Positions 47,310 to 58,452 of a stretch of 64,000 bases of DNA are shown in pieces. Within the stretch, counting starts at the first letter, position 1. Every line of letters begins with the position of its first letter. Made by a program: the position numbers and the translations under genes. The stretch is from positions 62,001 through 126,000 of the forward strand of contig CAVXXB010000010.1 of assembly GCA_963765585.1 (NCBI GenBank), in the 5' to 3' direction. Below the pieces are notes generated by a model. That model was given only the letters and a program-made list of their open reading frames with translations, did not search any database and had not been told where the DNA came from. This stretch comes from CAVXXB01 sp963765585 (GTDB lineage Bacteria; Calditrichota; Calditrichia; JAJRVZ01).

Positions 47310-48885
47310 TTAATTTGCGGGTTTTTGAATATGAAGTTGTTTCATTTTATAGCGCAGACTGCTTTCATGGATACCAAGATCGCGGGCAGTGGCACTTTGG
47401 TTCCATTTGTTTTTCTCAAGTAATTCAGTGAGCGCCGTTTTTTCGACTAAATTACGATTGGCCTTTATCTGTTCAATTCCGGAACCGGAAATATCCAATG
47501 TAGCGCCTTTATTTACGTTTAGTCTGACTTCCTCAGGCAGTAATTCATAATTTATTCTGCCCTGATCCGGATCTGCCAGAATAACCATGCGTTCAATTAC
47601 ATTCTCCAGTTCACGGATATTTCCCGGCCAGTCATAATCTTCCAAAGCAGCTTAATGCAGAAATATCAAATTGCTCAATCTTTTTATTATATTCCTGTGA
47701 TATTCTTTTTAAAAAGTGATGGGCCAGCAGCGGGATATCGCCCTTGCGATCCCTTAATGGGGGTAGTGTTATTTTCATCACATTCAGCCGGTAATACAGA
47801 TCTTCCCTGAATTCATGTTTCTCTACTTTCTCTAAAAACCCGGAGCTTGCGGCAACAATCAAACGAACATTCACTTTTTTTATTTCTGTACTACCTACCG
47901 CCCGGAACTCATGTTCCTGGATCACGCGTAACAATTTTCCCTGCATATCCAGTGACATATTCATTATTTCATCAAGAAATATCGTGCCGCCATCGGCTTC
48001 CTCAAACAGTCCTTTCTTGTCCGTACCAGCACCGGTGAATGCACCTTTAATATGCCCGAATAATTCACTTTCGATAAGATTCTCCGGTAAGACGCCACAA
48101 TCAACCGCAACAAATGGTTTTTCTTTTCTCGGGCCATTATAATGCAGAATACGTGCGACTAGTTCTTTTCCGGTACCGCTTTCCCCCTCAATGATGACAC
48201 GCCCATCCGTTGGGATGATCTTTTCCAATAATTTATATACATCATTCATTTTAGAGGATTTCCCGATAAGACCTTCATAGGTATAGATTCTCTGAGCTTC
48301 CTTTCTCAGACGTTCGGTTTCATAAAACAGTTTTTCCTGCATACGATTACTCAGGATATAATGAACACAAAGGGCTGCCAGAGTCTCAGTGAGGGAAATA
48401 TGCCAGGAATTAAATTCCTGATGTTTGTCGGTTTTGATCAGATTAATTACGCCAATTGTTTTACCCTGTGTCTGAATAGGAATACTCATAGCGGATGAAA
48501 TTTCAGAATAATGATCTTTTGTATATTTCCGATCAAACATAGTGATCAGATCATCCGTTAAAAGTCGTTCACCATGAACCAGAACCCAGCCGGAAAGCAG
48601 CAGGTTTAATTTGTGATCCAGAAGATCTTCTGGATGATTCTGGGAATGAATCAGGGTTTTTGCAGAATTCATATTGGCCGGATCAAACAGAATGACCGAT
48701 CCTGTTTTGGCATTAGTTAACCGGGTTGCTGTATTGATAAGTTCACTAAGAATTTCTTTTTCTTCAGATGCGGATGAAAATATATTAATCAGGTTCCTGA
48801 TAATTTGCAGATCCATTGGCTTGTCTGCAAATTCACCCGCAGAATCAAAACTTTCACTCATATCATTTTTCTTGTTAAAGAGCAT
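47310..48885 (-). CDS. Sigma-54-dependent activator with GAF domain, one frameshift
   Basis: Two frames (48885-47632 and 47645-47310) form one protein of about 525 residues. They join within ISALSCF / EDYDWPGNIRELENV near 47640. In order: a GAF sensor domain (residues about 45-185, TKDHYSEISSAMSIPIQTQG), a AAA+ domain with Walker A GESGTGKELVARIL, the sigma-54 contact loop GAFTGA, Walker B GGTIFLDE and the arginine region FREDLYYRLNVM, then a Fis-type helix-turn-helix (NQSATARDLGIHESSLRYKM). It should activate RpoN-dependent promoters on sensing a small ligand or redox signal. Target promoters were not found with confidence. Confidence 0.88.
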
Positions 48886-49435
48886 CTTTCCTCATAAACT
48901 AATCGAAGTATGAAAAATTATCAAAGCAGAGTTAATCTGATTTTTTCTTACCAAACATGTTACACTATCAATATAAAATATAGGAATGAATCAATCTTAG
49001 TTTCAGCTGTATTCGTATAGTTAAAACGCAATTTATGATCAGGAAGATATAATGTTTAAACTACATCAGAATGATCGAAATGGCAAGTGGATTTTGAATA
49101 GTAATGGCCGGGTATGATGCAGGACAGAGGATTTCCAAATTTTCCTTTACTTCACTAAAATAGATTAATATATTCCCTTCATGAATCCCTCCTTTTGAAT
49201 ACATCAGTGAGCTTGGAAAATTAATCTCTCGCAAAGACGCAGAGACGCAAAGGTTTATTTATTAATGATTTATGTAAATACAATAAGAGTTTATTAAAAA
49301 TTATTTCTATAATCTTTGAGAATAATAAATATCTATTTCATTCGAACTTAGCACAAGCAATTTATGCATAATTCAAGATAAAGAATTTGCAGTAAATATT
49401 TTAATGATGTTAGTGTAAACGTATGGAGGTATGTT
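48886..49435. other. 550-bp gap between divergent genes
   Basis: It holds the promoters of the activator gene (minus) and the beta-helix gene (plus). One CTCTCGCAAAGACGCAGAGA word block lies at 49226-49253, with no clear inverted partner. I looked for a -24/-12 sigma-54 promoter and saw no convincing one. There is no coding frame worth calling. Confidence 0.5.
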
Positions 49436-50437
49436 ATGAAATTATTCACAACATTTTGTGTACTTTCTTTGTTGTTTACTTCATTGAACGCGCGCATCTG
49501 GGTAGTAAATAATACACCGGGCTCAAGTGCGGCTGATTTTACGACAATCCAGACCGCTGTTGATAATGCCCAGGATGGCGACACACTTTTTGTCCAAGGA
49601 TCCAGTGTGGCATATGGCACTATTGCAATTGACAAGCAACTGGCAATTTTTGGTCCCGGATATTTTCTGGATGAAAATGACTCTACTCAGGCCAATAAGT
49701 ATCCGGCCAAAACCAGTTATATATATTTTAGTCGCGGGGCGGAGCGGTCAGTAATGAGTGGCATGATCCGTACGACATGTACTTCATATTAAATAATGTA
49801 GATAGCATTACAATTTTCAGAAATAATATCAGTATTTCTTTTGCATCAGGTATTCTTGACATCAAAATGCCCAAAATATTGTGTGATTATGCAGAACTAT
49901 ATTCATTCGTCTGCTGATGGAGCCACTGGGATTGGTTCAGTAATAGTTCCAATTATAATTTATAAAAAATAATTGTATTGATCTGAATCCGCTAATGCAA
50001 AAAGCATTCTCAGTAGTGAAAATTGCATTAATAATATTGTCCAGAATAATGTTTTTAATGGCAGTCTGAATCTGTATCAGAGTGAAATATCGAATAATAT
50101 TCTTGTATTTGGATCTTACTCCGGTACCGGTAATACCCCGATAAACAACATGTGCAATGGCACTCAGTTTGAAAATCTGGGACAAAATAATCTGATTAAT
50201 GTGGATATGAGCACCGTTTTTGCTGAAACCGGATCAACCGATGGTAAATGGCAAATTAAACCCGGCGGCCCGGCCGATGGATCCGGTACCAATGGCACCG
50301 ATATGGGCATCTTTGGCGGAAATGATCCCTATGTGCTCTCCGGGATTCCCCCTCTGCCGGCCATCTATGAGTTTTATGGTACCAATGCCGGGGCAATCAA
50401 TTTTCCGGTTCAGATCAAGATAAAGGCGCGTAATTAA
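49436..50437 (+). pseudogene. Secreted right-handed beta-helix protein, several frame breaks
   Basis: The gene begins after a strong GGAGG site with a signal peptide ending in LNA. Text typical of a pectate-lyase-like helix start follows: WVVNNTPGSSAADFTTIQTA, VDNAQDGDTLFVQGSS and LAIFGPGYFLDEND. The frame first breaks near 49750, continues EWHDPYDMYFILNNVDSITI, breaks again at about 49880 and 49970, and resumes NNIVQNNVFNGSL to end GIFGGNDPYVLSGIPPLPAI at 50437. The whole is about 335 residues. This C-terminal text (IFGG...YVLSG.PP.P) recurs in secreted proteins of FCB genomes, encoded beside DPGFG-repeat proteins as here. No catalytic site was identified. Confidence 0.68.
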
Positions 50438-50441
50438 AGTT

Positions 50442-50728
50442 GACCACGAAAACCGAGAAAGGCACGAAGTTTGAATTTAAATCTGATAAATATTGGCTTG
50501 GCAAACAATCGTAGTTTTTAACAATTTACTCATTCTTCGTGAAGTTGGTGGTAATTCTATTTTAAATAATTTTACGGATATTATGTAAACCACAGAGACC
50601 ACAGAGAGAAATAATGAAATTGCTTATAAAAATGGATACAGAATACTAATTTTAACTTCTAACTTCTAACTTCTAATCTCTAATCTCTAATCATTAATCT
50701 CTAATTTGTCTCCGTGCTCCCTGTGGTT
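50442..50728. repeat. Two adjacent word-repeat hairpins in the 310-bp gap
   Basis: The first pair is GACCACGAAAACCGAGAAAG onwards (50442-50469) with CTTCGTGAAGTTGGTGGT (50535-50552). The second pair is AACCACAGAGACCACAGAGA (50588-50607) with CTCCGTGCTCCCTGTGGTT (50710-50728). Inside the second, a one-sided TTAGAAG/TTAGAGA block lies at about 50648-50706. The whole gap between the beta-helix gene and the next is repeats. Confidence 0.7.
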
Positions 50729-50748
50729 CAAAAAACAGGAGTAGAGAA

Positions 50749-52284
50749 ATGCGAATAACATCTTATTTGTTCGCTTTATTGATCGTCTCCGGTATATACG
50801 CCCAGAAAGATTACAAACGTAGAATATTTTGTTGACCAGGATCCCGGATTTGGATCCGCCACTCCGGTATAGTATCAGTGGCAGCGGAGGAAATTACTGT
50901 CAGTTTTCAGGTTGATCTGAACAATATATCACCTGGTTTCCATCAATTGTATGTTCGCAGCAAGGATGACCATGGGCGCTGGGGGATGCCATTTTCAAAA
51001 CCATTCTATGTGGACAGAATCATTCCCGGTGACACAAAAATCGTTAAGATCGGGTATGCCATCGATCAGGGCCCATTACAACTGATTGATATTTCGCCTG
51101 CCTCAAATATGGATGAGAAATTTGCGGTGGATGTATCCGGATTATCTACAGGATTTCACCAATTGCATTTTCGCAGTCAGGATAACAACGGGCATTGGGG
51201 CATACAATATTCAAGACCATTTTACGTGGACAGAATCATGCCCGATGACACTAAAATTGTTCAGATCGGGTATGCTATCGATCAGGGTGAACTGCAACTG
51301 ATAGATATTGCTCCCGCCTCAAGTCGTTGATGAAAATTTTGTAGTGGATTTATCCGGATTGTCTCCGGGATTTCACCGCCTGTTGGTTTCAGCCATCGAT
51401 AATATGGGAGAAAAAAGTCTGATATATGAAAAATCCTTTTATATTGATGACCAGAAATTAACACCCGATATTTCCGCCATAGAATATTTTTTCAGCAACC
51501 CGGATATCGGTATTTCCGGTAATAGTATACAAGCAATTTGATCCGGACAAAAACATCAACCTAAGTATCGATCTGGATGTCTCTGGAGTTAGATTATAAT
51601 TACAGTTACGTTGCTAATGTGTATGGCAGAGATCAATTTGGGCAAAGAGGCCTGGCATTTGAACAGGAATTTAAAGTTGGCAGTATGAACACGCCTCCGG
51701 TCATTTCTAATATACCCCAAACCATCCGCTTCAATGCTGATTCTTCTTACACCCTCAATGTGTGGGATCACGTATACGACTATGAGACTCCGGACACGGG
51801 GTTGATTTTTGAATTCAACACATCCTCCGACTCACTGTATACCCAATATGACGAACTGAATGGCAATCTCAGGATCTATGCTGATATTGCTCATAGCGGA
51901 ATCGATACATTATGGATACAGGTTACAGATGACAGTGCCGCCAGTTCAAAGGAAAATATCCTTGTGACAGTGGATCCCTCAACTGAAATTGAATCCGAAC
52001 CGGATGATTTAGTGTTGCCGCTACATTTTAATGTGTCACAGAATTATCCAAATCCCTTCAATCCGGCTACACAAATCAAACTGGCTTTGCCTGGTCCAGA
52101 GCAGGTAATGGTGGAAATCTTTAATATACGCGGTCAAAAGATTGTTACACTGATAAATGAGGAAATGCCGGCCGGGTATCATGTACTTGAGTATGAACCG
52201 GTGAATATATCCAGCGGGATCCTGTTTTATCGAATCCAGGCGGGGAAATATCATTCGGTAAAGAAGATGATATATTTGAGATAG
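50749..52284 (+). pseudogene. T9SS-sorted protein with DPGFG-type repeats, several frame breaks
   Basis: The gene starts at an ATG after AGGAG with a signal peptide ending IYAQ. Sequence then reads in changing frames: NVEYFVDQDPGFGSATPV, three repeats of the form SPGFHQLYVRSKDDHGRWG...PFYVDRI (50878-51330), a fourth repeat (51308-51541), and a cadherin/Ig-like part (51577-52284) ending with a T9SS sorting domain (FNVSQNYPNPFNPATQIKLA ... GILFYRIQAG). In all it has about 510 residues. At least three breaks are needed. It is exported and anchored to or released from the cell surface by the T9SS, and likely works with the beta-helix protein upstream. Confidence 0.72.
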
Positions 52285-52505
52285 TATCATATGCTACTAA
52301 TGAAAATAAAAATTTGACAGGATAACAGGATAATTAAAGTATTCTAATTACTAAGAAATAACAGCAATTTCCCAATTTAACACTCATAATAACAGTGAAT
52401 TATACAAAGAATAAATAATGAAAATCCGGTGATCCTGTCTAATAAATAAAGTCTTAGTATCATTTTATACAAACTATAAGTAGTTATGATACCAACATAG
52501 TACAA

Positions 52506-52767
52506 ATAGAACGCGGATTACCCCCGTGAAACGGGGCAGGACGGATTAACGCTGATAAAAAATATTAAATATTAATAAAACCTAAAATAACTTCTAACTT
52601 GTAATCCAGTAATCAGTAACTTATAATTTGTAATTTTTATCCAGCATCCCGAAAAAGACACCTACCTCCGGTCGGTAAATCGGGACCAAATCATCCATGA
52701 TTTGGCCAGCATCCAGCATCCAGTATCCATGTATCCTGCATCCTGTATCTTGTATCCTGAACCCTGC
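52506..52767. repeat. Composite repeat region in the 550-bp gap between convergent T9SS genes
   Basis: It holds a copy of the ACGGATT block with inserted CCCCGT-GAA-ACGGGG hairpin (52506-52558), a TTGTAAT/TAATCAG block, an isolated palindrome CCAAATCAT-CC-ATGATTTGG (52686-52705), and a tandem CCAGCATCCAGTATCC / TCCTGCATCCTGTATC block (52706-52767). The palindrome, with about 35 bp to its left, interrupts the CCAGCATCC run. A weak ACAGGAT/ATCCTGT pair lies just before, at about 52318-52440. Confidence 0.7.
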
Positions 52768-52805
52768 AAAAAGAAACCCCCTCCGCATAGCGCATGCGAA
52801 GGGGG
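52767..52805 (-). terminator. Rho-independent terminator after the large T9SS gene
   Basis: Read on the minus strand, CCCCCTTCGCATGCGCTATG is followed by CGGAGGGGG and TTTCTTTTT. The stem is long and GC-rich. It lies 32 bp past the stop codon at 52838. Confidence 0.82.
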
Positions 52806-52837
52806 CAGGAGAAGAGTTGAGGTGGGATAATGTAGAA

Positions 52838-55800
52838 CTACTTGCTAAGTATCATCTTACGTACCATCTGCTGTTTCTGCGTTACCAATACGTAAAAGTA
52901 TATACCGGTCGATACCTTCTGTCCGTGGTCAGAAGTGCCGTTCCAGGTTACATCATAGGTACCTGCCGGTAGTGTTTCGTTTATCAATTCTTTTATTTTA
53001 CGACCCAATATATCATATATTGACAGTCTGACTTGCTGTGCTTCAGGGATGCCAAATTGAATTCTGGTTTCCGGATTGAACGGATTGGGGTAATTGGGCT
53101 GCAACTCAACTGTGGTCGGAATCTGGGTCATATTTTGTCCCGGATCCGGCAGATTGGTTACACTTGCATCAAGATTCAGATTTAACATACTCACATCGGA
53201 GACACTCTGAATCAAACTCAATCCATTCGTAACAGTTGCATAGTTTACTTTACTGACAGTTACTTCATACAATCCAATTATCCAAACCAACTACGGAATA
53301 ACTTCCGGCATCGTCAGTTAATCCGTAATTGACCATCTCCCTGTTCTGAGTTTCTTATGCAAACCAGCGCGCCATTTAACGGATTACCTTCTCTGTCCCG
53401 AATCATACCCGCCAGCATGCCATGACGCAACTGCCATTTGAAGTGGGTAAGTTCGGCATCTATCCCGGTAACAGTGCCATTGGCCAATACCGGTGTGGCA
53501 TCATCCCAGGTCATGGCATCATCAAAGTATTCCGGAATGTGTGCCGGGGCGGTAAAGAGAATATAATAATACCCTGCAGGAAGCGCATTGAGTGTATATC
53601 CGCCCGAACGATTGGCAAAGGTGAAAAATATCTCACCTGTATTGGCATTAGCGGCAATTACAAATGTGTGGGCAATAGGGTCTCCCTTTTCACTGAGAAC
53701 TGTACCACTTATTGAATTGGGTGAATTTACCGGATCAAGCGTAAAATCGATACCTTGAAAAGTGGTTCCATGTGTTGTCCATAAAATATCGGCCAGGTAC
53801 GGAGCCGGTTTTTCATCATAAAATTCCATCTTATAGCCTGGCTTTTCCGCCGAAACGATAAATCCATAGGCTATAGTTGGCAAAATAATAGCGGTCAAAA
53901 CCAATCAGTAATTTATATCTGCCCTGATCATCGGTCCAGACCTGGTGCACATCCATATGTTCGCTGAAATAGAAGGGCGGATTTATCTGAACCGCCCTAA
54001 CCAGCGCCTCTTTTAACGGATTGCCTGAATCGTCGGTTACAACACCGGTAATAATGACGCCATTTGGCGGAACCGGGTAGGGTATACCAAAATCAATTCC
54101 CCCGGTGACTTCCTGTGGATACACCATGACCGGTGTGGCATCAGCTAAGGAATGGGCATCGTCATAATATTCCTGGTAATAATAACTGCTGTCGCCTCTC
54201 TGATACACACATGAAACATAATATTGATCAACCGGTAAATATGCCTTGTATTGTCCATCTTTGCCGGTTACTGCGCGATAATATACTTCATTTTCAGACA
54301 TGAACTGCAGAGTCGCACCGGCCACCGGAATATTACTGTCATCAAATTTTACCACTCCCGATATCCATCCCTTTTCAGGATGTACCTGGGGCAGTAACAT
54401 AAAGTTTTGCTCCACTTCCGGCGCCACTAATGGAAAATCGCGAATCACTTGCGGTATGAATCCTTTTGAACTACAGCGAACCGTATATCTACCGGGTATA
54501 ATATTGGCAATTTTATAACTGCCATCGGGATTGTTCTGTGTATGATAGACAATTGAGTCCCCGGTGGCATCATTTCCAAACAATGATATACAAGCCGGAT
54601 AGACCGGTTGAAGTGAAGAAAATAATCCATTGTAGACAAAGCCATGCATCGTAACCAGGTTTGATGGCTCCAGTGGTTTCAGGTAGATATTATGGTCTTT
54701 AACGATCGTATCTTCCCGAATCCCGACCGTATCGACACGTGAAGGGTAAAATCCGCGCGCAATAGCCCGGAGTTCATATTTACCCGGCAAAATCGATTTA
54801 AAATGATAATATCCCCTGGCGTCAGAATAACTGGTATAGGCATGATCTGTTGGACCAAGACTAGCCAGGTGAACCGTTGCGCTCTGAATTGGTGAATTAT
54901 CTTCACCGTTAATTACCTGACCGCCGAAATAATTTTCCGGAGGAACAACCTGTTTCTTCATGTATATAATGACTTTTTCCGGTCCGTTTCTTAAATCCAA
55001 TCCCTTAATGTATTCTGTATTATAACCTCTTGCTGTGCACCTAACGTCATAGATGGCAGGGATCAGATTCCTAAAGCAAAACTCCCGTCGGGATTATTTG
55101 TCACAGAAATACTACCGTATCAACTGGTGCATAAACCAGCGGATGTTTGAAGTGAGTGTAATTTTTGCAGGGTAGACAGGGATAATCGGGTGTGTTTACC
55201 GTGGCGTCATATACACCGCCAACTAAATAAACAGGTGTGGATTGATCCTCCGGAATAAGATGAAAATTATGTCTTAATATTTGGTCACTATCTTTGATTT
55301 CGATTGTATCGGGGTGTTCCATGGCGAGATGACCACGGGCCTCTGCCCAAATCAGATACTTGCCGGGCGGCAGACTCTCGAACCAGTATGCGCCATCCGA
55401 ACTTGTGCTGGTTTTATCTTCGACCTGACGTCCTTTGATATAAACCACGGCATCTTCAATTGGAATAAGTGCGGGTAACATTGGCGGGGCAGAGTAGACA
55501 AAACCCTTAACCGCTGGTTTTTTGATACCAGTGAAGGGTTCAAGTAAGAATAGTACTCTCTTAACGTCTCCTTCCTCCAATCCAATTTCCTGATAATTGG
55601 ATTTGAAGTAATCCGGATGCTGACACATCAGGTAATATTTACCTGCCGGTAAATTTTCCAATGTAAATTTACCATCGTCATTAGATTTGGCCATGAATAA
55701 TAACGAGTCAGCAGTGTCGGATGTAAATCCCACAGCGGTAATCTTGGCTCCGGTAACCGGAACGCCCGATAACGAATCAGTTACCTGACCGTTAATGGTT

Positions 55801-55859
55801 GCTGCCTGGGAAAAACCGACTAAAAATAAGATAAGTAGAAAATGTAGCAAAACTTTCAT
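52838..55859 (-). pseudogene. Large T9SS-sorted protein with carboxypeptidase-regulatory-like repeats, frame breaks
   Basis: Frames at 55859-55101, 55000-53831, 53904-53314 and 53290-52838, with a short bridge at 55095-55000, make one protein of about 1,000 residues. A signal peptide ends in SQA after an ATG with a GGGGAGG site. At least six CarboxypepD_reg-like beta-sandwich repeats follow, each with a G..V.D...G.P..GA core and a GKY...... strand pair: INGQVTDSLSGVPVTGAKIT, ISGVVKFDDSNIPVAGATLQ, ITGVVTDDSGNPLKEALVRA, SGTVLSEKGDPIAHTFVIAA. The C-terminus is a T9SS domain (LQPNYPNPFNPETRIQFGIP ... VSTGIYFYVLV). At least four breaks are needed. It is a likely surface adhesin or scaffold. Confidence 0.75.
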
Positions 55860-55930
55860 GGTACCTCCCCGGTATTTAAAATGCGGATATAAAAATACCT
55901 TCAATTTCAATGCCAAAAATATTCAAGATT

Positions 55931-56126
55931 ATAAACCACAGAGTTCACAGAGAAAAATAAATTATTTTATATATGAATCCAGTTACGCATTATCTGATCT
56001 GTTTTGAATAAAAGTGCATAGATTCAACAGTAAATAGATATGAGATGGCATAATGGATGTTGAGAGTCTGAGATAAATGATTTTGAACTATACTTATTTT
56101 TTTTTCTCGGTGTTCTCTGTGGTTAT
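55931..56126. repeat. CACAGAG inverted repeat
   Basis: The left arm ATAAACCACAGAGTTCACAG onwards (55931-55959) and right arm TTTTTCTCGGTGTTCTCTGT onwards (56101-56126) are reverse complements over about 25 bases with few mismatches. They enclose about 140 bp that lacks an inner layer. With it, the 337-bp gap before the DUF5683-like gene has no coding frame. Confidence 0.72.
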
Positions 56127-56196
56127 AAAAAGAATGTGAACTAAGGCAATTTAGTGCGAAAAAAATTCGTACCTGGTGCAAAATATTCGTAGCAAT

Positions 56197-57015
56197 TTAA
56201 AACCGATAACTAAATAATACCGCTGGAGTATGTTCGTCAAACATGGCCGGCTTTATATGCAAACCGGTACTGGCATCATTTTCGTTTGTCGAGATCAGTA
56301 ATAAATCTATCTGAGAATAAAGCCATATTCCCGCATAAAGACCGAGCGATATATTACGCCAGCGATAGGCATCATTATAGTCCTGATATTTTTGTTCGAT
56401 CAAATCTTTGTTGACCGTATTGAGATATTCTTTTTCCAGCCGGTTGGTTTCAACTATAAAGTATACTGAAGATCCTAATGTGGCCAGGGCTGCGCCGGTT
56501 AATATCCAGCCCTTTGTTGTAAATCCCTCCCGAAGATGACCCGATCCGGGCAATATAAATGAATAAATAATTGACTTCTTTTCGGGACCCATATACTGAT
56601 ATATCGTATCCGTAGTGGTAATGGTTGTCTGCTGGCCGGATTGATCCATGTTCGTCTTAATTTCATTAAAGAAACGCTGGATCTTTGGCGGGGTCGTGGA
56701 TAAATCTAATTGGTATTGTGGTTGTAACTCCAGCAGTTGATAAAACTTACGATAACTCGGTCCCATTTCATCCAGAGCATAATATGATAGTCCCATATAA
56801 CGATATATCTCAACCAGCAAATCCTGCGTTATTGCAGAAGAATCCTGCAAAGATTTCTGACATATGTTGATAACATTATTATAGTCAAATGCTTTATAAG
56901 CCTGGTTAATCTTGCTAAGGATTTCGTTGTTTTGTGATGCAGATACGGTAGAGATTATCACAGTAAATGACAGGAATACAGCAAGAATCTTATATGTCTT
57001 CAGCGTTGAATTCAT
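56197..57015 (-). CDS. TPR / DUF5683-like protein
   Basis: The 272-residue protein from the ATG at 57015 has a signal peptide (ILAVFLSFTVIISTVSAS). A TPR-like helical stretch follows (ILSKINQAYKAFDYNNVINI, MGLSYYALDEMGPSYRKFYQLLELQP), then a PPKIQRFFNEIK motif, and a C-terminal membrane part that opens with ILPGSGHLREGFTTKGW, the PGxGxxxxG...KG signature of DUF5683-like proteins. Function is not known; relatives in FCB bacteria are periplasmic or inner-membrane anchored. It lies downstream of the Kelch-T9SS gene, the kinase and the activator on the same strand. Confidence 0.75.
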   Translation of the reverse strand: MNSTLKTYKILAVFLSFTVIISTVSASQNNEILSKINQAYKAFDYNNVINICQKSLQDSSAITQDLLVEIYRYMGLSYYALDEMGPSYRKFYQLLELQPQYQLDLSTTPPKIQRFFNEIKTNMDQSGQQTTITTTDTIYQYMGPEKKSIIYSFILPGSGHLREGFTTKGWILTGAALATLGSSVYFIVETNRLEKEYLNTVNKDLIEQKYQDYNDAYRWRNISLGLYAGIWLYSQIDLLLISTNENDASTGLHIKPAMFDEHTPAVLFSYRF

Positions 57016-57065
57016 TACCAAGAAATATAATTCTTTTATTTGATTACTCAAACAGATTTGTGATA

Positions 57066-57107
57066 AATCCCCCTCTCTGCCTGGAGGGAGGGGGATAAAG
57101 GGGGTGG
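57066..57107. repeat. CCCCCTC hairpin repeat
   Basis: ATCCCCCTCTCTGCCTGGAG continues with GGAGGGGGATAAAGGGGGTG. It lies between the DUF5683-like gene and the Kelch gene and could form a hairpin after the Kelch stop. It has no T-run and resembles a repeat common in many environmental genomes. Confidence 0.55.
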
Positions 57108-57108
57108 G

Positions 57109-58368
57109 TTATTTTACCATAACCATTTTTCTGGTAAATATTTTGTTTCCTGAGATGAGTCGATAAATGTAAATTCCACTTGCCACCGGCTTATGCTGAT
57201 TATCGTCACCCTGCCACATAAAATTGTGATTACCCGGCGGGACAGAGCCTTTAAATAATGATTTAACCAGTTTACCTTCGACCGAATAGATATCCAAAGT
57301 GACCTCCGATGGCCTGTCAATATCAAATCGTATATGCGTTGTGGCATTAAACGGATTTGGATAATTATCATAAAGCAGTATCTGATCTGGCACGGGATGT
57401 TTCTCTGATATGCTTGAGCTGACGATATCCAGTTTTTCCACTTCGCTCACAGCAAAACCAAGTTCATTTTTGCCACCAAACACATAAATTGCATCCTCGT
57501 AAATAGCTGCCATCGGCTCATTCCTGGCATACTGCAATCGGAATTTGTCTATAGTCACGTTTTCATTTCTTGAATATCTTTCGACTGTCTTTAACGCTTT
57601 ATTGGATTCATCAAAGCCACCGATAATATAGATTGTATCCCGATAATTTATGGCCTTGCCGCCCGCCCGCACACCGGCCAGGCTACCCTCTCTTGTGAGT
57701 TCATGTGTAATAAGATTAAAGGCTATAACTTTATTGGTAACGTTAAAATGCACACCCCCTATCAGATACACTATAGAATCGATCCGAACCGACATATGGT
57801 GATAGGGTGGAAAGGTACCCTCATAGAGATGTTCCTGCAGACGGATAGTGTTTCGGTCAGAAAGATTATAACTTATAATATATGGTTGATAGATTGAGTC
57901 CGCTGAACTTGGTGTAGATAACCCACCAAACAGGAATAATTCTTCTTTATATACATGGCCGGTAAAATAGAAACGATTAAAATTGACGTTATAATCACCG
58001 ACAACCGCATTTCCGATGCCATCAATATACGGATTCCATATTTCGATTGAGAACATATCATTGGAATTTCGCCACATTCCTCCACAATAAACAATATTGG
58101 AGTCATTAAGCGCATCCGCTACAAATCCATAGCGTGCATGACGCATGCGCCCGTTCAGTTTCCATTCATTGGCGATGGGATCATAGATCTGAATGGCATC
58201 AACCGGACGATTGAGCGAGTCTGAGCCACCCATGATATATATATATTTACCGAGAACAACCGCCTGTCCACCATATACCGGGTGTGGCATTTTATTTATA
58301 ACGACGCCTTCTGTCGCAAAAATAATGCCGGTAAATATGAGTAAAATAATTGTTATGAATTTTATCAT
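57109..58368 (-). CDS. Secreted Kelch-repeat protein with T9SS sorting domain
   Basis: The 419-residue intact protein has a signal peptide (FITIILLIFTGIIFATEG). Six Kelch repeats form a beta-propeller, with blades such as AVVLGKYIYIMGGSDS, IVYCGGMW, ELFLFGGLS, IVYLIGGVHF, TIYIIGGFDES and AIYVFGGKNE. The C-terminal T9SS domain follows (LYDNYPNPFNATTHIRFDI ... PVASGIYIYRLISG). It should be exported to the surface. It follows the PEGA kinase gene after a repeat-bearing gap of 230 bp, so it may have its own promoter. The binding partner is unknown. Confidence 0.88.
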   Translation of the reverse strand: MIKFITIILLIFTGIIFATEGVVINKMPHPVYGGQAVVLGKYIYIMGGSDSLNRPVDAIQIYDPIANEWKLNGRMRHARYGFVADALNDSNIVYCGGMWRNSNDMFSIEIWNPYIDGIGNAVVGDYNVNFNRFYFTGHVYKEELFLFGGLSTPSSADSIYQPYIISYNLSDRNTIRLQEHLYEGTFPPYHHMSVRIDSIVYLIGGVHFNVTNKVIAFNLITHELTREGSLAGVRAGGKAINYRDTIYIIGGFDESNKALKTVERYSRNENVTIDKFRLQYARNEPMAAIYEDAIYVFGGKNELGFAVSEVEKLDIVSSSISEKHPVPDQILLYDNYPNPFNATTHIRFDIDRPSEVTLDIYSVEGKLVKSLFKGSVPPGNHNFMWQGDDNQHKPVASGIYIYRLISGNKIFTRKMVMVK

Positions 58369-58452
58369 AGCTTCACTTTTTTTTAATCTGCATTTAAAAC
58401 ACTACAAATTCCGTACCAATTTCTTTATAAACTCCTAAAAGCGGGTTGGACA

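Noticed and set aside
49000..49435. Possible sigma-54 promoter (TGGCAAG near 49080) between divergent genes
   Set aside because: The -12 element (TTGCA-like) is absent at the right spacing.
57066..57107. Rho-independent terminator after the Kelch gene
   Set aside because: A hairpin is possible, but no T-run follows on the minus strand; kept as a repeat only.
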